Assembly (NCBI RefSeq): GCF_003945595.2
Contig: NW_024104284.1
Location: 1,003,001-1,067,000 of the forward strand
Direction: 5' to 3'
DNA: 64,000 nt
Origin: Pipra filicauda
Lineage: Eukaryota > Chordata > Aves > Passeriformes > Pipridae
The translations under genes were made by a program, and so were the position numbers. Every line of letters starts with the position of its first letter. The first letter of the stretch is position 1. Positions 1 through 10,750 of this stretch are shown here, in pieces. Under the pieces are notes generated by a model, which ran no database searches, was not told the DNA's origin, and saw only the letters and a program-made list of their open reading frames with translations.

Positions 1-358
1 AGAACAAGGTTTTCCTACTCTGTGCTACAGTGAAAAGGCATGTCAGCAGTCCCTTCATTTTAGATTTCATAATTTTTTGTAAAAAATGTAAAAAGATTTT
101 TTTTCCCCAAAATGTTCTTCCAATTAGTATTATCCTACATAAACACTGTGCTTCCATCAACTTATGCTATTAGTAGCAAGTATATACAGTAGCATGTATA
201 TTTCTATTCTTTGTCACACAAATGCAATAAATTTCAGTTCTTGAAACAAGTATCCTTGTGAACTAGGATTTCAAATAACTGCTCGAAACATTCAGGTTCG
301 CCTTATGTGTTAAACAGCTAATACAACACATGGTAAAACTTAACGCTGAGATTACTGG

Positions 359-472
359 CTAAGCATTCCTGCAAAACTTAAACTGTGCTTCATAACATTC
401 GGAAAAGCCCCCATGAAGCCTCCTGACAAATGAGTCCTCTTCCAGGGCAACATATTCCATGTCTGACAAATT
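359..472 (-). CDS. Candidate exon A, possibly the last coding exon
   Basis: On the minus strand a strong acceptor (pyrimidine-rich tract ending ..ttgcag) lies just before position 472. It is followed by an open frame that begins NLSDMEYVALEEDSFVRR and ends at a TAG at 361-359. A second frame, entered with two carried-over bases, is also open and ends at a TAA at 354-352. I see no convincing donor before either stop, so this would be a terminal coding exon. The protein family is not recognised. With AT-rich surroundings an open stretch of this length can occur by chance, so the acceptor is the main support. Confidence 0.35.
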   Translation of the reverse strand, partial: NLSDMEYVALEEDSFVRRLHGGFSECYEAQFKFCRNA

Positions 473-1529
473 CTGCAATGTACAAAGAGGCAACCAGCGA
501 AGATTGCTAAACACCCTAAAGATCAATATCTTTGCACAAGCAACACAACCTAGAGAACTAAGCATGGGACTGGCAGCTAGCAACTCTTCAGCTTAATGCT
601 GCTGCGACAGATACGTATCTTCCTGGTTCCTTACATGAACAAATTGATGCACAGTTATAATTACAGAAGTTTTGTAAAATCTCTGAAGAGTTCTATATGT
701 TCCAGTAAAGCACGAAAGCCATATCAAAGAACAACAAACCATTACTGCCCCTATTTTTATGAACCTTGGCAGTAAAAAAAAAAAAATTAAAAAAATTAAA
801 ATGTGACATTATGTTTTTTAAAAAAGAAAGCATTTCTAATTCTTCTATTAGTTCAGAATACATCCAAGGGAAAATTCTTTAAAAAAACCCCTCAGACATA
901 AACAACTAAGTGAAAATAACTAAAATACACAAAGCCAGAGAGCACGATAGAGGTATTAGAAACCTGGGCAACTGGAGCAACTGCTCTGACTGTCAAACTT
1001 AGCATTCTTATTAAAAAGATGGTATGATTTTGGTTTGCTTCTGTGAAAGAAAAGTACAAAATACATACTAGAGTCCTCTAAACAACTAACTCCACAAAGC
1101 AAACTTTTAGACTATTATCAGATTTCTTTTTCTTCTGGCTTATCTTATAACAACAAATCAGAGGTTTTAGAGGACACCATGTACAAATATCATGAGAGAA
1201 TAGCTGTACAAACAGATTTTAAGAACATTTCTCCTCGCAGTCATTCAGAACACCAAAACCACAGATTGCTACATAGGGCCTAAAAAGGCCTTGCTTATAT
1301 ACTAGAGGTGCCATTGGAATTCATTCTTTCAACATGCTTTAAAAAAGCTCAAGCATATCCTTATGATAATAGACTTGTTCAAAACACCATCAGAAACAAA
1401 CACTGTCATACCCACAATTTATACTTAAAGAAAACTTGTCATACCTAATGCACATAAAACTTAAAATATACAGTTCTACTGCCAAGCTGAAGAGCACCCT
1501 GACCTCTCAACTCTAGAAGCCTCATACTG

Positions 1530-1612
1530 AGGCTGAATACTAGAATTGGTGCTAGAAGAAAAACCATCTTGCATATCCCTTCCAACATTTTTTCACTACT
1601 GACAGCACTTGA
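1530..1612. repeat. 83-bp exact direct repeat, copy 1
   Basis: This segment is identical over 83 bases to 2925-3007, 1,395 bp away in the same orientation, and the flanks diverge immediately on both sides. Read on the minus strand, a plausible acceptor (..tgtttgtag) lies just upstream of this copy, outside the repeat. No known repeat family was recognised. Explanations include a recent local duplication, possibly of an exon, or an assembly artefact. Confidence 0.9.
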
Positions 1613-1809
1613 GGTTTTCTACAAACACATACAAAATTAAAAATAATTTTTTTTTTAAAAAAAGGGGGAAAAAGGAAAGAAATTTTTAAAATAAGAGCAA
1701 GTACACAAGGCTGTAGCCTTGAACCCAGTTTTTATATGAAAACAAGGTAATATAGTTCTGAAGTACTTCTGACAGTAAGAAGAAAACGTTACCTCATAAC
1801 TAATGTTAC

Positions 1810-1871
1810 CTCATCAGTTGGAATATAAAGCTGGTTTGGCTGAGGTCTTTCCCTCTCAGTATCGTTGATTT
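1810..1871 (-). CDS. Candidate exon E, 62 bp
   Basis: Minus-strand interval bounded by an acceptor (..cttgggcag) and a good donor (GAG|gtaaca). Two frames are open through it. One, entered with one carried base, reads EINDTERERPQPNQLYIPTD and has a coding-like composition. The other, entered in phase 0, starts KSTILRGKDLSQ. A second GAG|gtaac donor lies 17 bp further on, giving a tandem-donor arrangement. The 62-bp length would shift frame if skipped. The protein is not recognised. This is among the better exon candidates at the left edge. Confidence 0.4.
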
Positions 1872-2500
1872 CTGCCCAAGAGTTAATTTAAAATAAGCAG
1901 GTCATATCTATCAAAAGTACAAAATACATGTAACAACTACAACTTAAACCCAAGACAGGTAAATCTGCACTGATTTACAGAAGTAATCTTCTTTTTAACC
2001 CTGCAAAGAAATTAAATGTTCTAATCAGCAAAGGTAGATAACTCTCAAACCTGTGTGTACCCAAACACACAAATGGAAAGAAAGGCAATGCAGTAAAACC
2101 TGTTCCAACACGCTGTACATTAGAAATCTGACTCTCATATTTCATAAGAGCCAAAGGAAAAGAAAGATGCAACGAAAAGCAGGTTAAGAACAAGGTAGAA
2201 CAAAACCAGTAGAAACCTTCCACACATCACGGTATTGAGGAAACCTATTAAAACGCATTTTTGTAGTTTCAAAAGGTCAAAAAGAAAAAAACCCAGAGGA
2301 TTTAGTCTTAATTCTGTCTTTGAACACACACCCCCCATACATGTCCTTCACAAGTGTCCTTGAATCTTAAATTAAACATACTTTCCCTGCAGATCATGAA
2401 ATTGGCCCTATCAGACAAAAATGTTTGGCTAAAGATAGATAACTAAACCAAACATCCATAATTCAGCAGAAAATATTAAAATGTTTAAAAATGGATTTAC

Positions 2501-2533
2501 CATGAGGATTTGAACTTTATGTATAGCAGTATT
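2501..2533 (-). CDS. Candidate microexon D, 33 bp
   Basis: Minus-strand 33-bp interval with a strong acceptor (pyrimidine-rich, ..ctctgtaatttcag) and a donor ATG|gtaaat. In phase 0 it reads NTAIHKVQILM, and it would add exactly 11 residues without changing frame. It sits between candidates C and E and its phase matches the end of C. Such a short interval cannot be proved coding from composition. The paired splice signals are the evidence. Confidence 0.35.
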
Positions 2534-2924
2534 CTGAAATTACAGAGCTGGAGAACAACAGCACAAGAAAAACTCCAGCAAAAAGTAATTTCAAATACAA
2601 CCAAATGCTCAGAAAAACTGCTTGTCCTTTTGTGTACAGCCCATTCAAAGATGGCATTCCAATCACAGCTCTGTTGGGCTATTTGTAGGATGACAGGTAA
2701 TTATTTAGACACAACTTTTCGGAGCAAAGATAGACATACAGTTAAGAAAGGCAAATGAAAGACAGCATTGGTACTCTCCAAAGCACTCCCAAAGTGAAAA
2801 GGTTCTTTCACAGAAATTCCCACTAAATTACAACAGCAAAGGAATCATCCCTGGACAGCTGGGCTGATATTTTACTCTGCTATTGGTTATATTACATTCC
2901 TGGTGACAAAAGCTGTTGACATTA

Positions 2925-3007
2925 AGGCTGAATACTAGAATTGGTGCTAGAAGAAAAACCATCTTGCATATCCCTTCCAACATTTTTTCACTACTGACAG
3001 CACTTGA
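2925..3007. repeat. 83-bp exact direct repeat, copy 2
   Basis: Second copy of the exact duplication described at 1530-1612. It is immediately followed by unrelated sequence on both sides. On the minus strand one frame is open throughout, as in copy 1, but there is no convincing splice acceptor directly in front of this copy. Confidence 0.9.
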
Positions 3008-3095
3008 ATGGTCCAAGAACTTTGTTTAAAAGTTTAAGTACAAGACAGATTACATCAAATGCAATCAAGGAAATAAGTCTTATGCTCTGCCTTAC

Positions 3096-3166
3096 AAAAG
3101 GCTGTTTTATCTGCTTTTCATTGACATAGGCCAGTGGTACTTTGTCATTGCATTTGAAATTGTCCA
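3096..3166 (-). CDS. Candidate exon C
   Basis: Minus-strand interval ending in a donor TTT|gtaagg that matches the consensus downstream bases well. The open frame reads, in part, NDKVPLAYVNEKQIKQPF. The acceptor I chose (..aaataag) is purine-rich and weak; a second AG inside the segment would give the same phase. It ends in phase 0, which fits candidate D. The family is not recognised. The donor and frame are supportive, the acceptor is not. Confidence 0.28.
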
Positions 3167-3286
3167 CTTATTTCTTCTTTAAGTTTACAGTTCCTAGGAA
3201 ATGCATAAATTCCAGGCCAAAATGTTTCAAGATTTCTTCTCCCTGAAGGCCATTCCTTAAAGGGATGAGCTCACACATGTGGCTAC

Positions 3287-3399
3287 CTTGTTATATTAGT
3301 ATCTGAAAAGAGATCAACATCGACAACACCGCTGGACAGAATAACTGAAATTACTGCACCATCATTTATGGATAGGCCTACAATCAGCTCTGAGCATCG
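3287..3399 (-). CDS. Candidate exon B, 113 bp
   Basis: Minus-strand interval between an acceptor (..ttgttctcatgcaccatgttag) and a donor AAG|gtagcc. The frame that starts on its first base is open for 37 codons and includes GLSINDGAVISVILSSGVVD. It would leave two bases for the next exon, which does not match the entry phase of candidate C. So either an exon lies between them, a different donor is used, or one of the two is not real. The family is not recognised. Confidence 0.28.
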
Positions 3400-6300
3400 C
3401 TAACATGGTGCATGAGAACAAGACCAGGGCTTTAAAAACTCAGTTGTTTTCCTAACAGGGTTGTCACTGTTGCAAGACGTGACTTGGAAACGTTATGAGG
3501 CGCAACTGAGTACTTACTCAGCTGGAAGTAATAGAGTGATACTTTCACAAGAGCCCTTAAAAACCAAGTGTGCAAGTGATGTAACACCAGTAGATAGAAA
3601 AAGGACAGGAAAACAATACGCATAATGGAGGAATAAAAGGCATTTATGTGAAAAGTAGAATTGTTACTCTAAAGGTTTTTTCTCAAGCACCTGGTAATAT
3701 TTCAGTAACATCCATTTGTATATTACACTTGGGAGAGCACTAAACACTCATTTAATTTGTAGAACAGTACTAGATGCAATAGACTAATCTTTCCACTTCT
3801 GCCAGAGTTTATGACAATTTATTTATTTACTTGGTTATCTGAATCAATAGGCTGGACCTTTAGTTTCTTATATTGACCAAATCCTGACATATATGAAAAG
3901 TATAGAAACACTTCAATCACATAATTATGTTAAAACAATGCCCTGCTAAAACAAACACAGAAATTTATGACTATTGAAATCACTGTTTCAGATCTCAATT
4001 TAGGAGATCTGGAAATAGAAACCTTAGAATATACTTGTACATGAAAAATAAGTCTCAGTTTTAATTCAGAATTTCCTGGCTATTACTGATATAAACAGTG
4101 CAACAGAAATTTATGTACTTTGAGATTGTAATATCTTAAAATAAAACATGTTCTTAAAGTATGGTTATAAAAATATCCATCTTAGTATGTGTAGTCAAAT
4201 ATACAAATTAATATATTTACAACGGAACTAACATGCCATAACAGTTTCTTTGCCAAAAACATTTGTCACTTGGGTAGAATAAACAAGTATCATAAGTTTT
4301 TAAAGCCTTCTGCAGCTCAAAATTCTCATTTTTATGCCCTTCCACATCCTTCTCTTCATTTATCTCCATGATTGTGTTATATTAAAATGCACACAAATTC
4401 TGCATTTAGGAAAGGCAGATAAGATTTTTCATAAAATTAGAATTCTGAATGGTGTTCAAATGTACGCAGACAATGTTACCAGTTTTGTAATGCTGGCACA
4501 AATTAGGTCCTATTCATTTTTATGGTTTCTGTTACTGAAGGGAAACAAAGGGTGAGAGTGCTCCATTTGGTTTCTTAAAAGCAGAAAAATGAGAAGTATC
4601 ACATGTACAATTCAAACGGGTGCTCATTTGGAAATCTGAGGAAAAATATTTTTCAAAAAGAGACGCGTTAACAGTTCAAACCATTATCTGAAAGCTCTTA
4701 AGGGAGAAGCTGAGAGAGGGAAGGACAGAATTACAGCAACAATATTTATTAGATACAAACAGTCTTGTAAAGTAGAGTGAAGCAAAACAAGTGTGTGTAT
4801 GTGGGTGGGACATTATGTAAAAAAAATATAAAATGAGTCAACAATTACATTTATTGTTTTAAAAATATCCACAAAATTTTGTTCTATCATTTTCAGCAGT
4901 CTTTAGTGGACTCCCTCACCATCTCATTGCTGCAACCACAGATCTCCTTCCCACCATTTTGTCTTCTCCAGAATCAAATCTCATGTGGAAGAGGATAATA
5001 AATATATCAGGGCAATGGCATCCAGTTTCTGCTCCTTTCCACTTATCTTTCCACCTCAACAGAATGAGGAAAAGGGATCACTGCTGCAGGTGCATACTGC
5101 TCAACTTCAGGTTAGCAGCACTCATTTTCTAACAGTCCTCATCAAAAAACTAACTTACCAAAACCATTTCCTTTGCAAGAACATTCTCAAGAGAATCCTG
5201 TTAGAATAAGATTCAGGATGAACCTTGGAGTGAGGATGAGAGGATCACTCCAAGACAATCCACTGAACAGTCCTGGTGGTCACTAAAGCTGTTTAAAATC
5301 CTAACCTGATTTGGGCAAGTTGGCAATTTTACAACTTGAGTTCCTGTCACCACAGAAAAATGCCATAGCACTGGCTATTCCTTAATTCAGAATCTCACTT
5401 TCATCCACACAGTCTGTAAAAAATTTCCAAAAGCATAATCTCATCCTCATATATAACAAGCATATATCAGATATCTCACTATTTTTGAGAAAAGGAAACA
5501 AAAAAATCTGACTTAACCCTAACCTGCTTAACTTCTGCCACTTGTTAAAGTATTAAACCATGGTTCTTCATTACCAGTTCCTAAGATATTCTTGTGAAAA
5601 GGGGCTGACAGCTGATGTGAATGTATAGCAGGAGCTACGGGACCACCAAAGGACTGGGCTGCATTTAGGTCCTTCTTAGGAGGCACTTCCCAGATGCACT
5701 AGGAAACCAAGTGGCAGAAGGCACTTCACCTGCTTGTCAAAGATTCATCAACTGCCAGAAAATAAATATATCAACAGAATCTAGCTAAGTCAGTGAAAAA
5801 ATTTAAATTATACAATTGATTATGGGTAACAGGACTCTGCTTCTTAAAACAGCATCACATGAGTTTCTCAAGGGACACCAAAAGACAATGAAAAGAAAAA
5901 TAGGGTTAAGCTCTTCAGGTGTTCAAAGGCTTCTCTACCAGAATAAGGTATTTTTCACTCCTTTTTCTAAAGCCTAAAAAAATGGCTGAACCTTTTTAGG
6001 TCATGTTTTGGTAAGCTTTTACTTTCTGCACAGCAATTTAAATTACAAGTACATTTTGTGGTAAAATTTTAATCTACTAAAATATAAATGTGCATAAAAG
6101 AAAAACAATTAAGCTTCCTCTACAGAATATATTAAAGCTGCCAATATAAAGTGCACACATGAAAAATTAAGCCTATAAAAATATATAATGAAAGACATCT
6201 GGCACAAATGTCAGCCTTCACATGCTTGTTTTGTCAGCTGTCAAATCATGGTAATATACTATGGTAAAAGGCACACTGACAGCAACATTCCTGGTATTTT

Positions 6301-9256
6301 AAAGAACAATCATAAAATACATGCATCTGCATTGCTACCAAAGTAATTGAATGGGGCTGGCAGTCTTTAGAAAAATATTCATGATTAATGCTTCTGACTC
6401 TTAAATGAAAGCCTGTGCAGGACAGATCCCAAATTATTTCTGTTCCACACAAGGCTTTTTGAAAGAGTTACCTGGAGTTGTAAGTAATAACTCAAGCAAT
6501 TCTTTACAGTTATTGTAGGTAAATACTGTTCCTAAGCAGCAAATGACATGGGGTCAGGGAATGGTATTCATTATATACTTACCTTTGTCAATAAAAAAAG
6601 TATTTTAAAAATATACATAAGAGGAAAAAAATTCTTCCCAATAATTCCCTGCTTGATTTAATCTCAATGAGTTAATTATTTTGGTATGTCTTTCTGATTT
6701 AAAAAGCCAATGTTTTTCCTCTATATCAAACACAAGTTCCAGTTACACTTTGTAGTTGTGCACATTAAGCACTAAAAACCAAAAAATCCTCCGGATGTGG
6801 TCCCGTTACCATCCTCCTATGGTCCATCTGGACTAACAACAAGAAGTTCGAAGGAAAATGAAAACATTATACTGATATAGGTTTTTAATTTAATATATTT
6901 CTTTACAAAATAATATCATTTAATATATTTCTTTACAAAATTGAACAGTGATACCATGGGACAAAAAATAAAGTTGTCCAAGATGATGCTACCTACCTGA
7001 AGATTTTATATAGCATTATAGTCATCATCTCCTGGAAACCAAGGGAGCAGTAGTAATAAGAGTTAGTCATAAAGACTGCAACCTAGTTTCCTGTTAAATA
7101 TATAATCATGCTGCAACAAAAACACATTACTTTTAAATAACCATTCCTTAAAAAGTATGCATGAATTTTTTCTGCTGTAGTCAGGAAGCCAAACCAGGTC
7201 TGCATTTATTCACATACCAGGCACACTGTGACATTTTACTTAACTGCTGAGGAAGGTGAATGAAGAAGTTTTCACTAGAAACTAAGTTTATTTACAGTTT
7301 GCTTGTTAGGGTTTTTTTTCTTTGTAAAGTTAATTTCTGCCTTGATGCTGATGTTATGAAGTAGAAAAGTTTTAGTCTTTCTTACACTGACTTCACAGCG
7401 AGAAAGGGAGTGAAGACAGGTGAGACAGGTGGGATGAAATTAAGACTCCTGGCTATCAAAGACACTGCAGCAGGCATTGGACCTGGTGAGTCCCAATGGG
7501 AGCTGCCAAGTGATGGGCTTTTCTGGGGAAATGCCCGTAGGAAAATTTTGTTAGATGTTAGATTTTACAAGATAAATTGAAGCAAAGCCATCCAACCACT
7601 GAAATTAGGAAATAATGAAGTCTAGGTGAAAACTGGCTTGCAGTCATGCTGAAGAACCTGTTTGGGGCAAGTAAGATGACACTGTGTTTTCCTGAAGTAC
7701 AGTTGGCCTCACCAGGAGTATTAGACCTGACCAAGGGCATTTTCTACCTCACAGAAATCTCTGATGAACATAAAACTGGCCAGTAACAGCTTGAGTTTGT
7801 GACACTTGCCTATACTGTGTCACCATTCAAAGGATGTTTCCCTCAACCTTTTTACTGAGTAACACTAAATATAGACTAACTGCATAAATCTCACTGCTTT
7901 CAGTCATCCAAATAGCAACTAAGCACATAAGAAAGTTCTGATAGTGGTGTAAGTCTGCAATCACTCTTCCCAAAAGATATATATAATACATATATATCTC
8001 TCCACCTCATTCTTTTCAGTAAGCTTTCATTATCACCATGACTATTAAAATGAAGCTTTCCACATGAGCAGTAGCTCAGTGAAATATCACTCTCATCTTA
8101 AATGCTTTCTGTATAACATCAAATATCACCAAGATACTTAATCAGATTGATTATCTGAGGCTGAAACAAACAACTTGCAGCACTGACAGCCAAAATCATT
8201 ATGCTAGACTTGGGGAAGGACACTACAGAGAACTCCACATATTTTTTTCGTGCCTCTACCTTAAAAATCAAGAGACTTAAAAAAAGGATGCTAAGAGATG
8301 GCATTATGGCTGGCCCACAGATGAAAAACAAGACTACGACTATAATTTTATAGTAACTGTAACAATTGCACTTTTGTACAATGAGAGTACCCATAATCTG
8401 CATATTCAACTGGAATTTCTCAGTGCATGGAGTTTTTGCACACTTTTCTATAAAGGAAGTTCTAAATTTTAAACACCCATATATATCTCAGAAGATTATA
8501 TTAATATTGTACATGTCTTTTTCAGTAGATTTTGAAGCACATAGGACAGTGTCTTGATATAACATATCTTCTAACTTTTAAAAAAAAAAAAAGTCTTAAG
8601 CCTCATATTCCCTCTGCATGAAAAGGTGTTTCAATCCCCAGCTGACAAGCAGAGAGTAAGGCACACGGAAATTTAGTTTGACAAATATGCACTTGACCGA
8701 CTTTGTGCCCTCAGCCATCCGTAATTTTGCTCTCCCATAATGATTTTCTAATGCCACATCAGAGCTGTCAACAGGTAAGGTCCTTCTTTGACTAACAGGA
8801 TGACAGTCATCTACCTGATGATGTAATTTCTTGTAACCTGTAGAAGCAGTTTCTTTGGGGCAGTGGAAGAAAAGGGCGAACGCACACAATCCCACAAACG
8901 CACATAAACATGTTTTATCTCATTCATGATCACATGAGTTTCACTTCATTCAGAAAGTAGACTAAAAATTACAAGGGTAGGGAAGATGCATAAATACACA
9001 CTATCAGATTCATTTATTCTCACACCTTTTTGTCTCTCTTCTACTCACTTCCTCAGTAATTTTTGGTCAGCCTTCCCTGTTACGTTGTACCAATCATCAA
9101 AGAGAAGCTTGGGAAACATTCTGGCATCCATGTAATTCTTGTAAAAACACCAGGAAGTATAAGCCTCTCAAAACAAGGATCCTAGGGAACTAGGAAAGCA
9201 ATATTTTGGCTTTTTACCAACCATTTCACAGCAAAGGTAATTAGTAAGTTACATAC
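3400..9256. other. AT-rich presumed intron
   Basis: I found no confident gene here. There are short A- and T-rich runs, a 24-bp repeat at 6888-6941 and a small TA-rich patch near 7978. A weak minus-strand microexon candidate (8800-8822, acceptor ..cttctacag and donor CAG|gtagat) would fit in phase after the 9257 segment, but the evidence is thin. The open frames near 8119-8409 and 8596-8895 show no recognisable domain. Confidence 0.5.
6888..6941. repeat. Tandem-like 24-bp repeat, two copies
   Basis: A 24-base AT-rich unit occurs identically at 6888-6911 and 6918-6941, with a 30-bp period. It probably arose by local slippage. No function is implied. Confidence 0.85.
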
Positions 9257-9347
9257 CATTGTAAGCAACACCAGCATGAATCCAGCTTCCCTCACTGCTT
9301 GCTCTCTTTTCCGTTGATGCCAAGATCGTGACAGGCTTACTTAACAT
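9257..9347 (-). CDS. Candidate coding exon ending at a strong donor
   Basis: On the minus strand an ATG at 9347-9345 with A at -3 opens a frame of 30 codons (starting MLSKPVTILASTEKRASSEG) that runs directly into a strong donor, AATG|gtatgt. The same frame is open for another eight codons upstream of the ATG. The segment could therefore be an internal exon with a poor acceptor, or an alternative first coding exon. It leaves one base for the next exon. It lies in the presumed long intron of the minus-strand gene. The family is not recognised. Confidence 0.35.
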
Positions 9348-10621
9348 GGTTATTGTTTCCAATTTCAAACACTTACACTTAATTAAGTTTCAGCTCTAGA
9401 TGATCTATCTTAAACAGCCAAACAAACCAAAAATGCTCCAACTCCATTACCTCACCTTTTTACCCCCTCACTAGAGCAACAATGCATTGGAAACACTTCA
9501 GAAGGATTTTGTTTGTGTAGAATGGCTAGGATTTAGTAAGTCCATGTGATAAGCTACTTTTGAAATAAATTACACAGCATAACATATGTTTCAGTAACAG
9601 TAAGTATCCAGATTCTGGTCAGTCTTTTCATATCAAGAGAGAATTCTATGTATCAGGAGCAAAAGTCTGTGACAGAAGCCAGATGAAAAAACAAGATGAG
9701 TAATGTGTTGAATTTCATGCATATTAGGTGCAGTCTTCCATCACCTGACAAACTGGAAGAGCTGCCCCTCTGTCTCTTGTATAAAAAAGCTATTGCCTTT
9801 CAGAATCAAAAATATCAGACATTTGCAAATACTTTAAAAGTTTTATATAATACATAATTACACATGCCTGGGCCCACATAGAACCCCACCCCAAAGGAAT
9901 TTCAAGATTTCAATTCAAATGGAGAAAGAAGAGCTGAAAAGATTGGGACAATGATCAGCATCTCAATACTCCTTTCAAGAACAAACAGGAAACGATAACT
10001 AATGAAAAATTCCAAATATTATTAATACAGGAAAATACGTCCAGCTTTGACAACCAACCCAGTCGTGGAATAAACACTTCCATCTTCAGTAGCTGCTAAA
10101 ACAAACACTCTTTTACAGGCTTTGACAGAGAACAGAATTCATTTCCCCTTTACAGCTGCAGTGCTTCAAAGTCAGTTAAACATCAATGTGACAGCCTTAC
10201 TTGTGAGAGCTCAGACATTTACTGTATTATCTTAGCCGGACATGAGCAGAAAGCAGAGACTGTGAAGGCAGAGAAGGCAAGGGGGAGAGAGGGAAATCAA
10301 GGCGGTTTTTCTTAAACACCTAATGAAGTGTTCATCTTGGGTTTTGCCACAGTGTTATTTTTTCTTGTTCATTTACTCTCTGTTTAAAGGCCCAGTTAAT
10401 ACAAACACAGCACAGGTCTGAAGGCAAAAAGTTCACTGGGATGTACCTTGTTTGCACAGATACTACTCAGTTAGCAACTTCCTGCTCTGTGACACAGTGT
10501 GCTTCTACAAATGAAACCCAGTTGAATGAACTACTATCAATGCTTACAAATTAGACTATTTTATTTGCAGCTAGCCATCATCCTGCTGATTTTCTCATTA
10601 ATATCTAGAAGACACATAGCT

Positions 10622-10750
10622 TAGATTCTTATCCTAATTTCTGCCACTGACTTTCCTGTACAACCCCTACCTCACAAGATCATTGTGAAGCTTAATATAT
10701 ATTAATTTCACACACAGCAACAAGCATGGTAAATACTTAATAGTAGGCAG
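10622..10750 (+). repeat. MIR-like SINE fossil
   Basis: The order of motifs resembles the 3' part of amniote MIR elements: a 'ctgccactgac' stretch, a shortened middle, then 'cctacctcacaagatcattgtgaag' and an AT-rich tail. It is diverged and internally deleted. Identification is from memory of the MIR consensus, not an alignment. Confidence 0.5.

Noticed and set aside
8119..8409. Minus-strand 96-codon frame with hydrophobic stretches
   Set aside because: No splice context, no recognisable domain, and an AT-rich composition that yields hydrophobic residues by chance.
8596..8895. Minus-strand 99-codon frame
   Set aside because: No recognisable family. Only the short 8800-8822 part has splice-like edges, and it is too weak to call as a gene.
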